Shown here: positions 26,713-36,363 of the stretch, in pieces | Numbering within the stretch: position 1 is the stretch's first letter | Layout of the letters: the number at the start of each line of letters is the position of its first letter | Origin: RHLJ01 sp965222205 | Lineage (GTDB): Bacteria > Bacteroidota > Rhodothermia > Balneolales > Balneolaceae | Length of the DNA: 64,000 nt | Assembly: GCA_965222205.1 (NCBI GenBank) | Contig: OZ244932.1 | Span: forward strand, 3,628,595 to 3,692,594 | Direction: 5' to 3' | Made by a program: the position numbers and the translations under genes | The notes under the pieces: generated by a model | The model's database searches: none | Told to the model about the DNA's origin: nothing | Seen by the model: only the letters and a program-made list of their open reading frames with translations

Positions 26713-27993
26713 GTGAAAACAACAGACTTGCATACTTCATCCAATTTAGTGGAACATCTTTTCAGGCAACAATCCGGAAAGATGTCTGCTATTTTAACCC
26801 GGATATTTGGCTTTCAGAATACCGATATCATTGAGGATATCATTCAAGAGACCTTTCTATCAGCTATAAAAACCTGGGGTGTTAAAGGGAATCCGGAAAA
26901 CCCGGAAGCTTGGCTTATGCTGGTGGCGAAGAATAAAATCATCAACGAACTGAACCGTAAGAAGAGGCATGCTGAGAAAAAAGAAAAAATCCATTATGAG
27001 CAAGCAGAAGAAAGCATTGATGAGCTTTTCCTGGATCACGAAATAAAAGATAGCCAGCTTAGAGTTTTATTCGCGTGTTGTCATCCCGATTTAAAAACTA
27101 AGGCACAAATCATGCTCACCCTTAAGGCGCTCTCCGGATTTGGCGACAAAGAGATTGCCAACGCATTGTTGATGAATCCTTCAGCAGTAAAAAAAGGGAT
27201 TTTCAGGGCGAGAAATCAGCTTAAAGAACAGAATGAACAAATTGGTATCCCCTTTCTTTCTGAAATATCTGACCGGATGGAAACGGTACTTACTATTATT
27301 TATCTCATATTTAATGAAGGCTATAAGACGACCAGAAGCGAAGTAATTATAGACGAAGAGTTGTGTTACGAATCTATCCGCCTTGCGCTGCTTCTTTTAG
27401 AAATTCCGGAAGCAGATGAAGGTAAAATCTGTGCCCTTCTTTCTTTAATGTATTTAACGATGGCACGATTTCCATCGCGTATAAATGGAGTAGGGGAGTT
27501 GATAGAAATCGCGGAACAGGATCGTTCAAAGTGGGATAAAGAGCTTATTGGTGTTGGGTTCAATTTTCTTAAAAAATCCCGAAGCAGCAGCGAACTAAGC
27601 AGATACCATTTAGAGTCTACCATTGCATCTGTTCATTGTTCGGCAGCTACCTTCGAAGAAACAGACTGGGATACAATCCTTTTTTGTTACGAAAAGCTCC
27701 TGAAAATGGATGATTCTACAATGGTTCGGCTGAATCATGCCATTGCATTTAGCAGAGTAAAAGGTTTTGAAGAGGGACTGGAGTTATTGAAAGAACTTGA
27801 AAAGAAATCAGATATTAAAAAAAGACCTCTGCTATTTGCTGCTATTGCTGATATAAACCGGCAGCTAGGAAGGTATGAAATAGCAAAATCGTATTATCAG
27901 GTAGCTCTCGATTTAACCGAGAAAAAACCTGATCAGCAGTTCATAGAAAAGAAAATTATGGAATGCGACACCAGGAATATTCGACATAATTAA
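26713..27993 (+). CDS. ECF42-type sigma factor with C-terminal TPR extension
   Basis: 426 residues, GTG start directly after the DGPF gene stop. Sigma-70 region 2 (IIEDIIQETFLSAIKTW, AWLMLVAKNKIINEL) and region 4 (LTLKALSGFGDKEIANALLM) fill residues 20-180. The long C-terminal part, DUF6596 then TPR-like helices (IIYLIFNEGYKTT, LLLEIPEADEGKICALLSLMYL, RPLLFAAIADINRQLGRYEIAKSYYQVALD), is characteristic of ECF42. In that group no anti-sigma factor is known and the extension itself is thought to control activity. Targets are usually the adjacent DGPF genes. Confidence 0.9.
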   Translation: MKTTDLHTSSNLVEHLFRQQSGKMSAILTRIFGFQNTDIIEDIIQETFLSAIKTWGVKGNPENPEAWLMLVAKNKIINELNRKKRHAEKKEKIHYEQAEESIDELFLDHEIKDSQLRVLFACCHPDLKTKAQIMLTLKALSGFGDKEIANALLMNPSAVKKGIFRARNQLKEQNEQIGIPFLSEISDRMETVLTIIYLIFNEGYKTTRSEVIIDEELCYESIRLALLLLEIPEADEGKICALLSLMYLTMARFPSRINGVGELIEIAEQDRSKWDKELIGVGFNFLKKSRSSSELSRYHLESTIASVHCSAATFEETDWDTILFCYEKLLKMDDSTMVRLNHAIAFSRVKGFEEGLELLKELEKKSDIKKRPLLFAAIADINRQLGRYEIAKSYYQVALDLTEKKPDQQFIEKKIMECDTRNIRHN

Positions 27994-28199
27994 AAAACCA
28001 TTCATCTTCACGGAGTGGTATTACTCAATAAATCCGGTCAACCTTAAGGCATCTATTGGGTAGTACGATATACTTCATCTGCCTTCATTCAGCAACTATC
28101 CTGAATAATTATAAAAAATTCTTGCGAAGGGCGAACTTTTTATAAAAACTTTGGTACAGAATTTTATACCCCGAAATTCTTAATTCTAAAAAGTTAAAA

Positions 28200-31100
28200 A
28201 TGCCACGAACTTGTCATCTTCCGTTTCTTTTATTAGTTGTTATAATTCTTTCCTGTGCAAAACCCGAAAAAACCGGTTTCTCTGTACCGGTAGATTTCGA
28301 GGAATATATTTCAGGATATACTTCCGGAGAGATAAGTCGGTTCGACGAAATAGCGGTTACATTTTCAAGTGATATATCTGATCAGGCTAAAAATGCGACT
28401 GGAATATTCGGGTTTAGTCCGTCTGTAAAAGGGGAATCAGAATGGGTGAATGATCGTACGTTGGTATTCAAGCCTTTATCGCCGCTAAAGAACGATACCC
28501 AATATACCACAAGGGTTAACTTGGGCAAAGTGATGGAACTTCCAGAGGATAAGCAAATCTTTACTTTTAGCTTCTCAACCATTAAGCAGGACATGGAAAT
28601 TGAGCTTTCAGGCATTGAGCCCCTTCCGGGAAACCGAAATGAGCTGGTAGTTAAGGGAGCAGCATATACCGCCGATCGGGCAGCATTGGATAATATGAAA
28701 CGAACCATTAAAGCTATACAGGATGAGGATGCACTTTCTATTTCGTGGTCTCAGAATAATTCACAAAGGGAACACCAGTTTCAGATTTCAGGGATTGCAA
28801 GAAAGCAAAATGCATCGGAAGTTTCTGTTCGGTGGAATGGTACTCAGATCATGGCTTCATCAAAAGGAGAAAAAATAATTGAGGTACCCGAGCAGGGAGC
28901 ATTTGAGCTTCTGGAAACCAGAGTCTTTCGAGATCAAAATCCGAGAATAGAACTTACTTTCTCAGATCCATTGGATGCTTCTCAAAATTTGAACGGACTC
29001 GTTACACTTGAAAGACCTGTGGAACTAAATTTCATTGTGAATGAGAATAAGCTCACGATTAACCCAAGGGCTCGCAGAAACACTCCCGAAGTACTTGTTA
29101 TAAACGAGGCGATACGAAGCGTATCAGGGGCCAGGTTGGGGGTTATCCATCGCAGGGAAGTCCGGTTTTCTCAACCAAAACCTAAAGTTGCTTTGCTCGG
29201 AAAGGGAATTGTCATTCCCCGTTCGGAAGATTTATTAATGCCTTTTAAAGCAGTAAGTCTTGGTGCGGTTGATGTTCAGGTCACCCGGATTTATGAAAGT
29301 AATATAGGTCAGTTTTTACAGGAGCAAAACCTGGGAGGGGTAAATCAGTGGAATATCCGAAAGGTTGGCCGCCCCGTTTTTGGAGGGGTAATTCCACTTT
29401 CATCGTTGGGTAATCTGGATCCCGGTACCTGGAATAATTATGCACTGGATCTTTCTAAGTTGATTGAGCCTGAACCAGGTGCTATTTATATGGTGGAGAT
29501 CGGGTTCAGGGCGCATCAGGCGGTGTATCCTTGCGAAGCAGGTAATACCATTATCTCTGAACAGGTTACAAACCGAAATTGGGAATTGAGCGCCGAAGAG
29601 GAGGAGGCGTACTGGAATAGTTTTAGTTCTTACTACTATCCCAGAAATTACAACTGGAGGGATCGTGATAATCCTTGTACGGTGTCTTACTATATGGCAA
29701 ACCGAAGAGTGAGCAGGAATGTGTTGGCTTCTGATCTTGGGTTAATCGCAAAAAAGGGACAGGATGCAGAGCTGCATTTCTTTGTAACAGATTTGATTTC
29801 AGCTCAACCTAAAACAGGAGTATCGGTTTCTGTATTCGATTTCCAGCAGCAGAAAATAGCCGAAGCTCAAACTGATGCAGAAGGGAGTGCAATTATGGAG
29901 GTTAATCGAACCCCATACTACGCGGTTGCAGAGTCAGACGATCAGAAAGGTTACCTAAGGTTAGATGACGGGACTTCTCTTTCTGTTAGTGATTTCGATG
30001 TTTCAGGAGCGAAAATCCAACAAGGAGTGAAGGGATTTATGTATGGAGAACGTGGTGTTTGGCGACCCGGGGATACATTATTTGTTTCATTAATCTTAGA
30101 GGATGAGAACGATGTACTGCCTGACGATCATCCCATTACTTTTGAACTCCGGGATCCATCCGGACAACTTGTAAACCGGGAAACATATGCGGCTTCGCTC
30201 AATGGATTCTATATATATCAGGGGCATACAGAAAAGCAGGCTCCTACCGGGAACTGGCGTTTAACGGCAAGAGCAGGGGGGCTTTCATTCAACAAAACAC
30301 TTAAGATAGAATCAGTTAAGCCAAACCGGTTAAAAGTAGAAGTTGACTTCAAAGACGAAAAAGTTACACCCAGAACCCGGAGCCTGGAAGCCACATTAAG
30401 TTCGCAATGGTTGCACGGAGCTACCGCAAAAAACCTGAAAGCAGATGTAGAAATGAGTTTAACCAGTTCTGAACCTGTGTTCGATGATTTCAGAGGGTTC
30501 AGCTTTAACGATGAAAGTGTTTCTTTCTCGGCAACTCCCGAACAGATATTTGAAGGGGCTTTAAATGCTTCTGGTGAGCGGGAGTTTGAATATCAATTTG
30601 GTGCGATTGAGCAAGGACCGGCGCGATTCAAAGTAAACCTGAATTTACGGGTATTTGAACCATCGGGAAGTTTTAGCGTGGGCAGAGCAAGTACGTTTTA
30701 TTATCCTTTCAGAACATTAGTAGGTGTAGAAGCTCCCGTAGCGGATGGGAATAGCTACGGAAACTGGTTATCCCGCCGGGAAGCTCACACCTTCAAAGTA
30801 GCCTCAGTTGATGAAGAAGGAAACCCGGTTGGATTCAAAGAATTGGAGTACGAAGTCTACCGAATCGGATGGCGTTGGTGGTGGGAACGAGGTCGTGAAA
30901 ACGTAAGCAGTTTTTTTGAGCGAAGAGAAGTTCGGAAAGTAATGGATGGAGAAATAACCACCCGGTCTGACGGAACTAATGAACTCAACCTGAAGCTGAA
31001 GGAAGGAGAAGATGGAGGCAGATATCTCGTTCGGGTAGTTGATCCAAAAGGGAGACATTCTGCAAGTCAGATTGTGTATTTCAGTTGGTGGAGAGGCAGA

Positions 31101-33731
31101 GGTACATCCGTAAGTCCTGCCCGGCTCACATTCAGTTCAGATAAAGAAACCTATAACGTAGACGAAGAAGTAACGCTGAATATCCCGAGTAGTGAGGGGA
31201 GTAAAATATTAGTGAGCCTCGAATCAGGATCAAAAGTTCTGAAAACAACCTGGATTGATGGGCAGGAAGATGAGACGGAATTCAGGGTTTTTGCAGATGC
31301 CTCGATGGCACCCACCATCTATGCTCATGTGATGCACGTACAGCAACATGCCCAACAAGAAAACGATTTACCGATCAGGATGTATGGCGTTATCCCAATA
31401 ACCATCGAAGATCCATTCACAAGGCTGAACCCTCAGATAGAAACAGCGGGAGAGTTCAAACCCGAAACAAACACAACGATCAATATCAGTGAAGAGAATG
31501 GCAGGGCAATGACCTACACCGTTGCAATGGTCGACGAAGGCTTGCTGGACCTGACTAATTTCAAAACACCTAAACCACACGATGTATTTTATGCCCGCGA
31601 AGCTCTGGGAGTGAAAACCTGGGATATGTTCGAGTTCGTGACGGGCAGCTTCTCCGGGAATATCTCCAGGATACTCTCTGTTGGAGGAGATGGCGCTGAA
31701 CGGGAACTTGATCCGCTTAACGAAGCAAACCGATTTAAGCCTATGGTTCGGTTTGAAGGCCCTTATTATCTCAAACCGGGCGAAATCAATCAGCACACCA
31801 TTTCTATTCCTAATTACGTGGGATCGGTACGAACAATGGTGATCGCAGGACAAGACGGAGCCTATGGACAGATCGAAAAAACCACTCCTGTACGAAAACC
31901 GGTAATGGTGTTGGCCACCCTGCCCAGAGTGCTTGGTCCTGCCGAGACGGTGCATCTTCCGGTAAGTGTGTTCGCGATGAAAGAAAATGTGCAGAATGTA
32001 GCTGTTCGAATTGAACCGAGTGATATTTTTGAGATTCAGGGCGAAGCTTCCACTACCATTTACTTTGATGAGCCAGGGGATCAGTTGGTTAATTTTGCCC
32101 TTAAAACGAAGTCAGAAATCGGAGTGGGCACCGTTCGGGTTGAAGTACGAAGTGGTGAGGAAACGGCCTATCACGAAATTGAAATTGCAGTTCGAAACCC
32201 CAATACTCCTTTTGTTGATATCAAAAATGAAGTTTTAGATGAAAGCGAAACCTGGTCGGTAAGTTTTGATCCACAAGGAATGATAGGCACAAATTTAGCT
32301 ATGCTCGAGGTTTCCAGAATTCCGCCTATCGACTTTGGTCGAAGACTGGACTACCTGCTTCGCTACCCTCATGGATGTATTGAGCAGACAACTTCCTCGG
32401 CATTTCCACAGCTATTTATTGCTGATGTGATGGATATCAGTGACGAACAGCAATCCAGAATTGAGAAAAATATAGAAGCAGCCATCATCCGGATTAACCG
32501 ATTTTTAACTCCCAGCGGGGGACTTGGCTACTGGCCGGGATATGAAAACGCAAATTCGTGGGCAACAAGTTATGGCTATCATTTTTTACTGGAAGCTCAA
32601 AAGCTTGGATATTACGTTCCAAATAATCTAATGAGTAATATTAATCGTTTTCAGCAGTCTTATGCCCGCAACTGGACAGAATCGGAATATCGAAGATCGG
32701 ATTTAACTCAGGCCTATAGATTGTACACGCTGGCTTTGGCGAATACTCCCGAGCTTGGCGCGATGAATCGTTTTCGGGAACGGAAAGATTTAACCGTTCA
32801 GGCGAAATGGAGATTGGCTGCTGCTTATGTATTAATTGGGCAAACAGAAGCAGCGAACGAAATTTTAGAAGGCGCAACAACATCAGTTCCCGATTACAGA
32901 GAGCTCTCCGGGAGTTTTGGCTCTTCACTGAGAGATCAGGCGATGATTTTAGAAACACTTTCTTTGATAAACCGAAGAGAAGAAGCAGCTGTGTTAGCCA
33001 GGAATATTTCTGTAGAACTAAGCTCAAAACGTTGGTTGAGTACACAAACAACGGCTTACTCATTAATAGCGATCTCCAAATTCCTTAATCAATTCAATAC
33101 TTCAGGAGAAATGATTGCCTCTTTTAGTTTGAATGGTAAGGGGGAAGGGTCCATCAGAACCTCTGCTTTTATCACTCAGATTCCGTTGAATATGGATGAA
33201 TATTCAGAAAATGAATTGGTATTGGAGAACAAATCGGAGGGCACCCTTTTTGCCCGGTTAATTTTGGAAGGAACCCCTTTGATTGGAGACAATGTATCGG
33301 CTTCAAACAGTTTGGTTCAGAAAATCCGGTTTGTCGATTTAGAAGGAGATGAAATCAACCCAAACGAAATTGAACAGGGAACCGATTTTATAGCGGAAGT
33401 TTCTGTACAGAACCCGGGACTTCGGGGCGATTATGAAGAGATGGCGCTGACTCAGATTTTTCCTTCCGGATGGGAAATCCGAAATACCCGTATGGATGGA
33501 GAATCCTTCAGCGAGCCAACTTCAAGCTTCGATTACCAGGATATCCGTGATGATCGTGTGTACACCTATTTCGATTTAAGAAGCACCTCCACGAAAGTGT
33601 TTAGGGTTCAGTTAAACGCAAGTTATCTGGGTGAGTTTTATCTGCCTGCTATAAGTACGGAGGCGATGTACGACGAAACAATTAGTGGCCGAACCGCCGG
33701 AGAGTGGGTGAAGGTGGTAGCACCAGAATAG
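28200..33731 (+). CDS. Bacterial alpha-2-macroglobulin lipoprotein
   Basis: 1843 residues, lipoprotein signal MPRTCHLPFLLLVVIILSC. Domains in order: a Big_5-like N-domain (FDEIAVTFSSDI), several MG domains with MG2/bait-region features (FMYGERGVWRPGDTLFVSL near 620), the A2M core (MTYTVAMVDEGLLDLT; YYLKPGEINQHTISI) and the thioester domain with G1392-C1393-I-E-Q1396 in YPHGCIEQTTS, then helical toroid (GGLGYWPGY) and C-terminal MG domains. The intact CxEQ means it can form a covalent trap for attacking proteases in the periplasm. It lies 27 bases before pbpC, the classic YfhM-PbpC pairing for repair and defence of the cell wall. Confidence 0.95.
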   Translation: MPRTCHLPFLLLVVIILSCAKPEKTGFSVPVDFEEYISGYTSGEISRFDEIAVTFSSDISDQAKNATGIFGFSPSVKGESEWVNDRTLVFKPLSPLKNDTQYTTRVNLGKVMELPEDKQIFTFSFSTIKQDMEIELSGIEPLPGNRNELVVKGAAYTADRAALDNMKRTIKAIQDEDALSISWSQNNSQREHQFQISGIARKQNASEVSVRWNGTQIMASSKGEKIIEVPEQGAFELLETRVFRDQNPRIELTFSDPLDASQNLNGLVTLERPVELNFIVNENKLTINPRARRNTPEVLVINEAIRSVSGARLGVIHRREVRFSQPKPKVALLGKGIVIPRSEDLLMPFKAVSLGAVDVQVTRIYESNIGQFLQEQNLGGVNQWNIRKVGRPVFGGVIPLSSLGNLDPGTWNNYALDLSKLIEPEPGAIYMVEIGFRAHQAVYPCEAGNTIISEQVTNRNWELSAEEEEAYWNSFSSYYYPRNYNWRDRDNPCTVSYYMANRRVSRNVLASDLGLIAKKGQDAELHFFVTDLISAQPKTGVSVSVFDFQQQKIAEAQTDAEGSAIMEVNRTPYYAVAESDDQKGYLRLDDGTSLSVSDFDVSGAKIQQGVKGFMYGERGVWRPGDTLFVSLILEDENDVLPDDHPITFELRDPSGQLVNRETYAASLNGFYIYQGHTEKQAPTGNWRLTARAGGLSFNKTLKIESVKPNRLKVEVDFKDEKVTPRTRSLEATLSSQWLHGATAKNLKADVEMSLTSSEPVFDDFRGFSFNDESVSFSATPEQIFEGALNASGEREFEYQFGAIEQGPARFKVNLNLRVFEPSGSFSVGRASTFYYPFRTLVGVEAPVADGNSYGNWLSRREAHTFKVASVDEEGNPVGFKELEYEVYRIGWRWWWERGRENVSSFFERREVRKVMDGEITTRSDGTNELNLKLKEGEDGGRYLVRVVDPKGRHSASQIVYFSWWRGRGTSVSPARLTFSSDKETYNVDEEVTLNIPSSEGSKILVSLESGSKVLKTTWIDGQEDETEFRVFADASMAPTIYAHVMHVQQHAQQENDLPIRMYGVIPITIEDPFTRLNPQIETAGEFKPETNTTINISEENGRAMTYTVAMVDEGLLDLTNFKTPKPHDVFYAREALGVKTWDMFEFVTGSFSGNISRILSVGGDGAERELDPLNEANRFKPMVRFEGPYYLKPGEINQHTISIPNYVGSVRTMVIAGQDGAYGQIEKTTPVRKPVMVLATLPRVLGPAETVHLPVSVFAMKENVQNVAVRIEPSDIFEIQGEASTTIYFDEPGDQLVNFALKTKSEIGVGTVRVEVRSGEETAYHEIEIAVRNPNTPFVDIKNEVLDESETWSVSFDPQGMIGTNLAMLEVSRIPPIDFGRRLDYLLRYPHGCIEQTTSSAFPQLFIADVMDISDEQQSRIEKNIEAAIIRINRFLTPSGGLGYWPGYENANSWATSYGYHFLLEAQKLGYYVPNNLMSNINRFQQSYARNWTESEYRRSDLTQAYRLYTLALANTPELGAMNRFRERKDLTVQAKWRLAAAYVLIGQTEAANEILEGATTSVPDYRELSGSFGSSLRDQAMILETLSLINRREEAAVLARNISVELSSKRWLSTQTTAYSLIAISKFLNQFNTSGEMIASFSLNGKGEGSIRTSAFITQIPLNMDEYSENELVLENKSEGTLFARLILEGTPLIGDNVSASNSLVQKIRFVDLEGDEINPNEIEQGTDFIAEVSVQNPGLRGDYEEMALTQIFPSGWEIRNTRMDGESFSEPTSSFDYQDIRDDRVYTYFDLRSTSTKVFRVQLNASYLGEFYLPAISTEAMYDETISGRTAGEWVKVVAPE

Positions 33732-33758
33732 ATAACATTGAACATTGAACAAGGAAAG

Positions 33759-36116
33759 ATGAACATCCCGAATGAAAATGAACGAACGAAAAAATCCTTT
33801 CTTGGGAGGAGATTTATGAGTGTGTTGTTTTCATTCGTAATCATTCTGCTTATAACTTACTATCACTCGCTCCCAAACCCATTATTTAACTCCGGTTATA
33901 GCACGGTACTTGAGGACAAACACGGAGAACTTTTGGGTGCTAAAATCGCTGATGATCATCAATGGAGGTTTCCGGTATCCAAAGAAGTTCCGGACAAATT
34001 CAAAACAGCAATTGTTGAGTTTGAGGATAATAACTTTTATCGCCACCCGGGAGTTGATCCGGTAGCGGTAGGTCGTGCTGTTCTTCAAAATTATGAGGCA
34101 GGCGAAGTAGTGAGTGGAGCAAGCACACTTACTATGCAGGTCATCAGGCTTGCAAAACAAAATCCTGAAAGAACGGTATGGGAAAAACTCAAAGAGATGA
34201 TTCAGGCAACCCGGCTTGAGCTTTCCTATTCAAAAGAACAGATCATGAGCTTATATGCAGCACATGCGCCTTTTGGTGGAAATGTGGTGGGTCTTGAAGC
34301 GGCATCCTGGAGGTATTTTGGAAGAAGTCCTGAAAGTCTTTCCTGGGCGGAATCGACGATGTTGGCAGTACTTCCTAATAGCCCGGCGCTTATACATCCC
34401 GGCAGAAATAGAGACGCTCTTAAAACTAAGCGAGACCGCTTACTGGAAAGACTCTATCAAAAAGGAAAGATAGACTCATTAACCTTCGAACTTGCTGTAC
34501 TTGAGCCTCTGCCTCAAAAACCACACGAGTTGCCGAACTCAGCTCATCATTATCTTGCAAAGTTCTATGCGGGGGAGCAGTCCGGAAAGAAAGTTCACTC
34601 AGGAATTGATCAAAAACTTCAGCAGCGAGTAAACGGAATTGTAGATTATCATTACAAACAGCTAAAAGTGAATGGGATACATAACATGGGTGTGGTTGTT
34701 TTGGATGTTAGAACCCGCTCTGTAATTAGCTATGTAGGAAATACGAATTCCGGAAGCGATCATAGTAATCAGGTAGATGTAATAACCGCTCCAAGAAGTA
34801 CGGGAAGTATCTTGAAGCCGCTTTTGTATTCCCTGAAATTGAATGAAGGCGAGTTGTTGCCTAATACTCTGGTGCCTGATGTACCTTCCAGGTTTTCGGA
34901 GTATTCCCCCAAAAATTTCACAAGAACCTACTCGGGTGCAGTACCTGCATCAGAAGCCCTTGCCAGATCTCTGAATGTACCGGCAGTGTATATGCTCCAG
35001 GAGTTTGGAGTACCGAAGTTTCATCACTATCTGAACGAGTTTGGACTGAGCACGATCACGAAAGATCCTGAACACTACGGTCTCACACTAATCCTGGGCG
35101 GTGCGGAAGCCTCTTTATTTGAAATCGCTTCAACCTATGCCTCATTAGCCTTTCAATTGAATGAATATGACGCCAGAAAGCCGGAGTCAAATATATTCAG
35201 GGGTATCGATTTTATGGATTCGAGCATCAAAGAATCAGGGTTTAAACTAAGTAGTGGTGCAATTTGGAGTACTTTCGAAGCAATGAACGAAGTTGTGCGA
35301 CCAGAAGAGGAGTCTTTTTGGAGGAGGTTCGAAAATACGCGGAAAGTAGCTTGGAAAACAGGAACAAGCTATGGTCACAGAGATGGATGGGCGATAGGAG
35401 TAACTCCCGAGTATGTAGTAGGGGTATGGGTAGGAAATGCAGATGGAGAGGGAAGACCCAATCTGACCGGAATAAAAACTGCGGGGCCGGTTTTATTTGA
35501 TGTCTTCAATTCACTTCCGGAAACGGGTTGGTTTAACGAGCCGGTGTATGAACTTGAAGAAATTGAAGTTTGTGTACTTAGCGGACATAAAGCAGGACAA
35601 TACTGCGAAAAAATTGAAACTGTTTCAGTTCCCGAATCAGCTTTGAAAACGAAGGTTTGCCCATATCATAAACTGGTTCATTTAAATGATGCCGAAAGTC
35701 ACCGGGTAAATAGCGCTTGCTCCGGCATCTCAGAACTAAAAACTAAAAATTGGTTTGTTCTGCCAGCAGATCAGGAGTGGTATTACCGGAAATCTCATCC
35801 AGAGTATAAGAACCTTCCCCCGGTGGCTGACGGATGTGAGCAGACCGATTTATCGATGAAGCTCATTTACCCGTTCAGAGAATCAAGTATTTACGTGCCA
35901 ATGGAATTAGATGGGAACTCAGGAAAAGCTGTATTTGAAGTAGCACACCGGCAACCAGATACGAAAGTCTACTGGCATCTGGACAACGAGTTTTTAGGCG
36001 AGACCAATCATTTTCACCAAATATCTATTTCTCCAAAACCAGGCAAACATACCTTAACTCTTGTAGATGAATACGGAGAACGACTGGAGCATAAATTCGA
36101 AATAGTGAGCAGATAA
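33759..36116 (+). CDS. pbpC: Penicillin-binding protein 1C
   Basis: 785 residues from ATG 33759 (AGGA just upstream); the TTG at 33738 is less likely. A short cytoplasmic tail and one membrane helix (VLFSFVIILLITYYHSLP) precede the GT51 transglycosylase domain (VEFEDNNFYRHPGVDP with catalytic Glu, SGASTLTMQVIRL) and the transpeptidase domain (PRSTGSILKPLLY with active Ser, SLNVP, and KTGTSYGHRDGWAIG). The last 200 residues carry the biPBP_C beta domain found only in PBP1C (LIYPFRESSIYVPMELDG). All catalytic motifs look intact. Partner of the upstream alpha-2-macroglobulin gene. Confidence 0.95.
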   Translation: MNIPNENERTKKSFLGRRFMSVLFSFVIILLITYYHSLPNPLFNSGYSTVLEDKHGELLGAKIADDHQWRFPVSKEVPDKFKTAIVEFEDNNFYRHPGVDPVAVGRAVLQNYEAGEVVSGASTLTMQVIRLAKQNPERTVWEKLKEMIQATRLELSYSKEQIMSLYAAHAPFGGNVVGLEAASWRYFGRSPESLSWAESTMLAVLPNSPALIHPGRNRDALKTKRDRLLERLYQKGKIDSLTFELAVLEPLPQKPHELPNSAHHYLAKFYAGEQSGKKVHSGIDQKLQQRVNGIVDYHYKQLKVNGIHNMGVVVLDVRTRSVISYVGNTNSGSDHSNQVDVITAPRSTGSILKPLLYSLKLNEGELLPNTLVPDVPSRFSEYSPKNFTRTYSGAVPASEALARSLNVPAVYMLQEFGVPKFHHYLNEFGLSTITKDPEHYGLTLILGGAEASLFEIASTYASLAFQLNEYDARKPESNIFRGIDFMDSSIKESGFKLSSGAIWSTFEAMNEVVRPEEESFWRRFENTRKVAWKTGTSYGHRDGWAIGVTPEYVVGVWVGNADGEGRPNLTGIKTAGPVLFDVFNSLPETGWFNEPVYELEEIEVCVLSGHKAGQYCEKIETVSVPESALKTKVCPYHKLVHLNDAESHRVNSACSGISELKTKNWFVLPADQEWYYRKSHPEYKNLPPVADGCEQTDLSMKLIYPFRESSIYVPMELDGNSGKAVFEVAHRQPDTKVYWHLDNEFLGETNHFHQISISPKPGKHTLTLVDEYGERLEHKFEIVSR

Positions 36117-36267
36117 GGATTAGATTTCTTTAGTAAACCTGTATAAAATGTGGATAAGTTTCTAGCCGCAGCCGTTAAAAAGGTTTGAGATCATATCTTA
36201 AAGCTTAATATTAAGGATTTACAATCTACAGAAAGGGGTGTTTGAATTATGTACTTTTTTATTAATT

Positions 36268-36362
36268 ATGTGGAAAACTTGAAAAATTTCCGCATACTTG
36301 GGGTTCGAAAAGTATAAATATCTACAAAACAGGCTATAAATAACACTCGACAGGGGTTCGAA
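36268..36362 (+). promoter_or_regulatory. Leader of the motor-like operon with inverted and direct repeats
   Basis: The 247-base gap after pbpC holds an inverted repeat (ATGTGGAAA at 36268-36276, TTTCCGCAT at 36287-36295, one G-T wobble) and a 10-base direct repeat, GGGGTTCGAA, at 36300-36309 and 36353-36362, the second copy touching the ATG at 36364. The 53-base spacing is five helical turns. These are candidate control sites; I cannot identify a -33/-7 promoter with confidence. Confidence 0.35.
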
Positions 36363-36363
36363 C

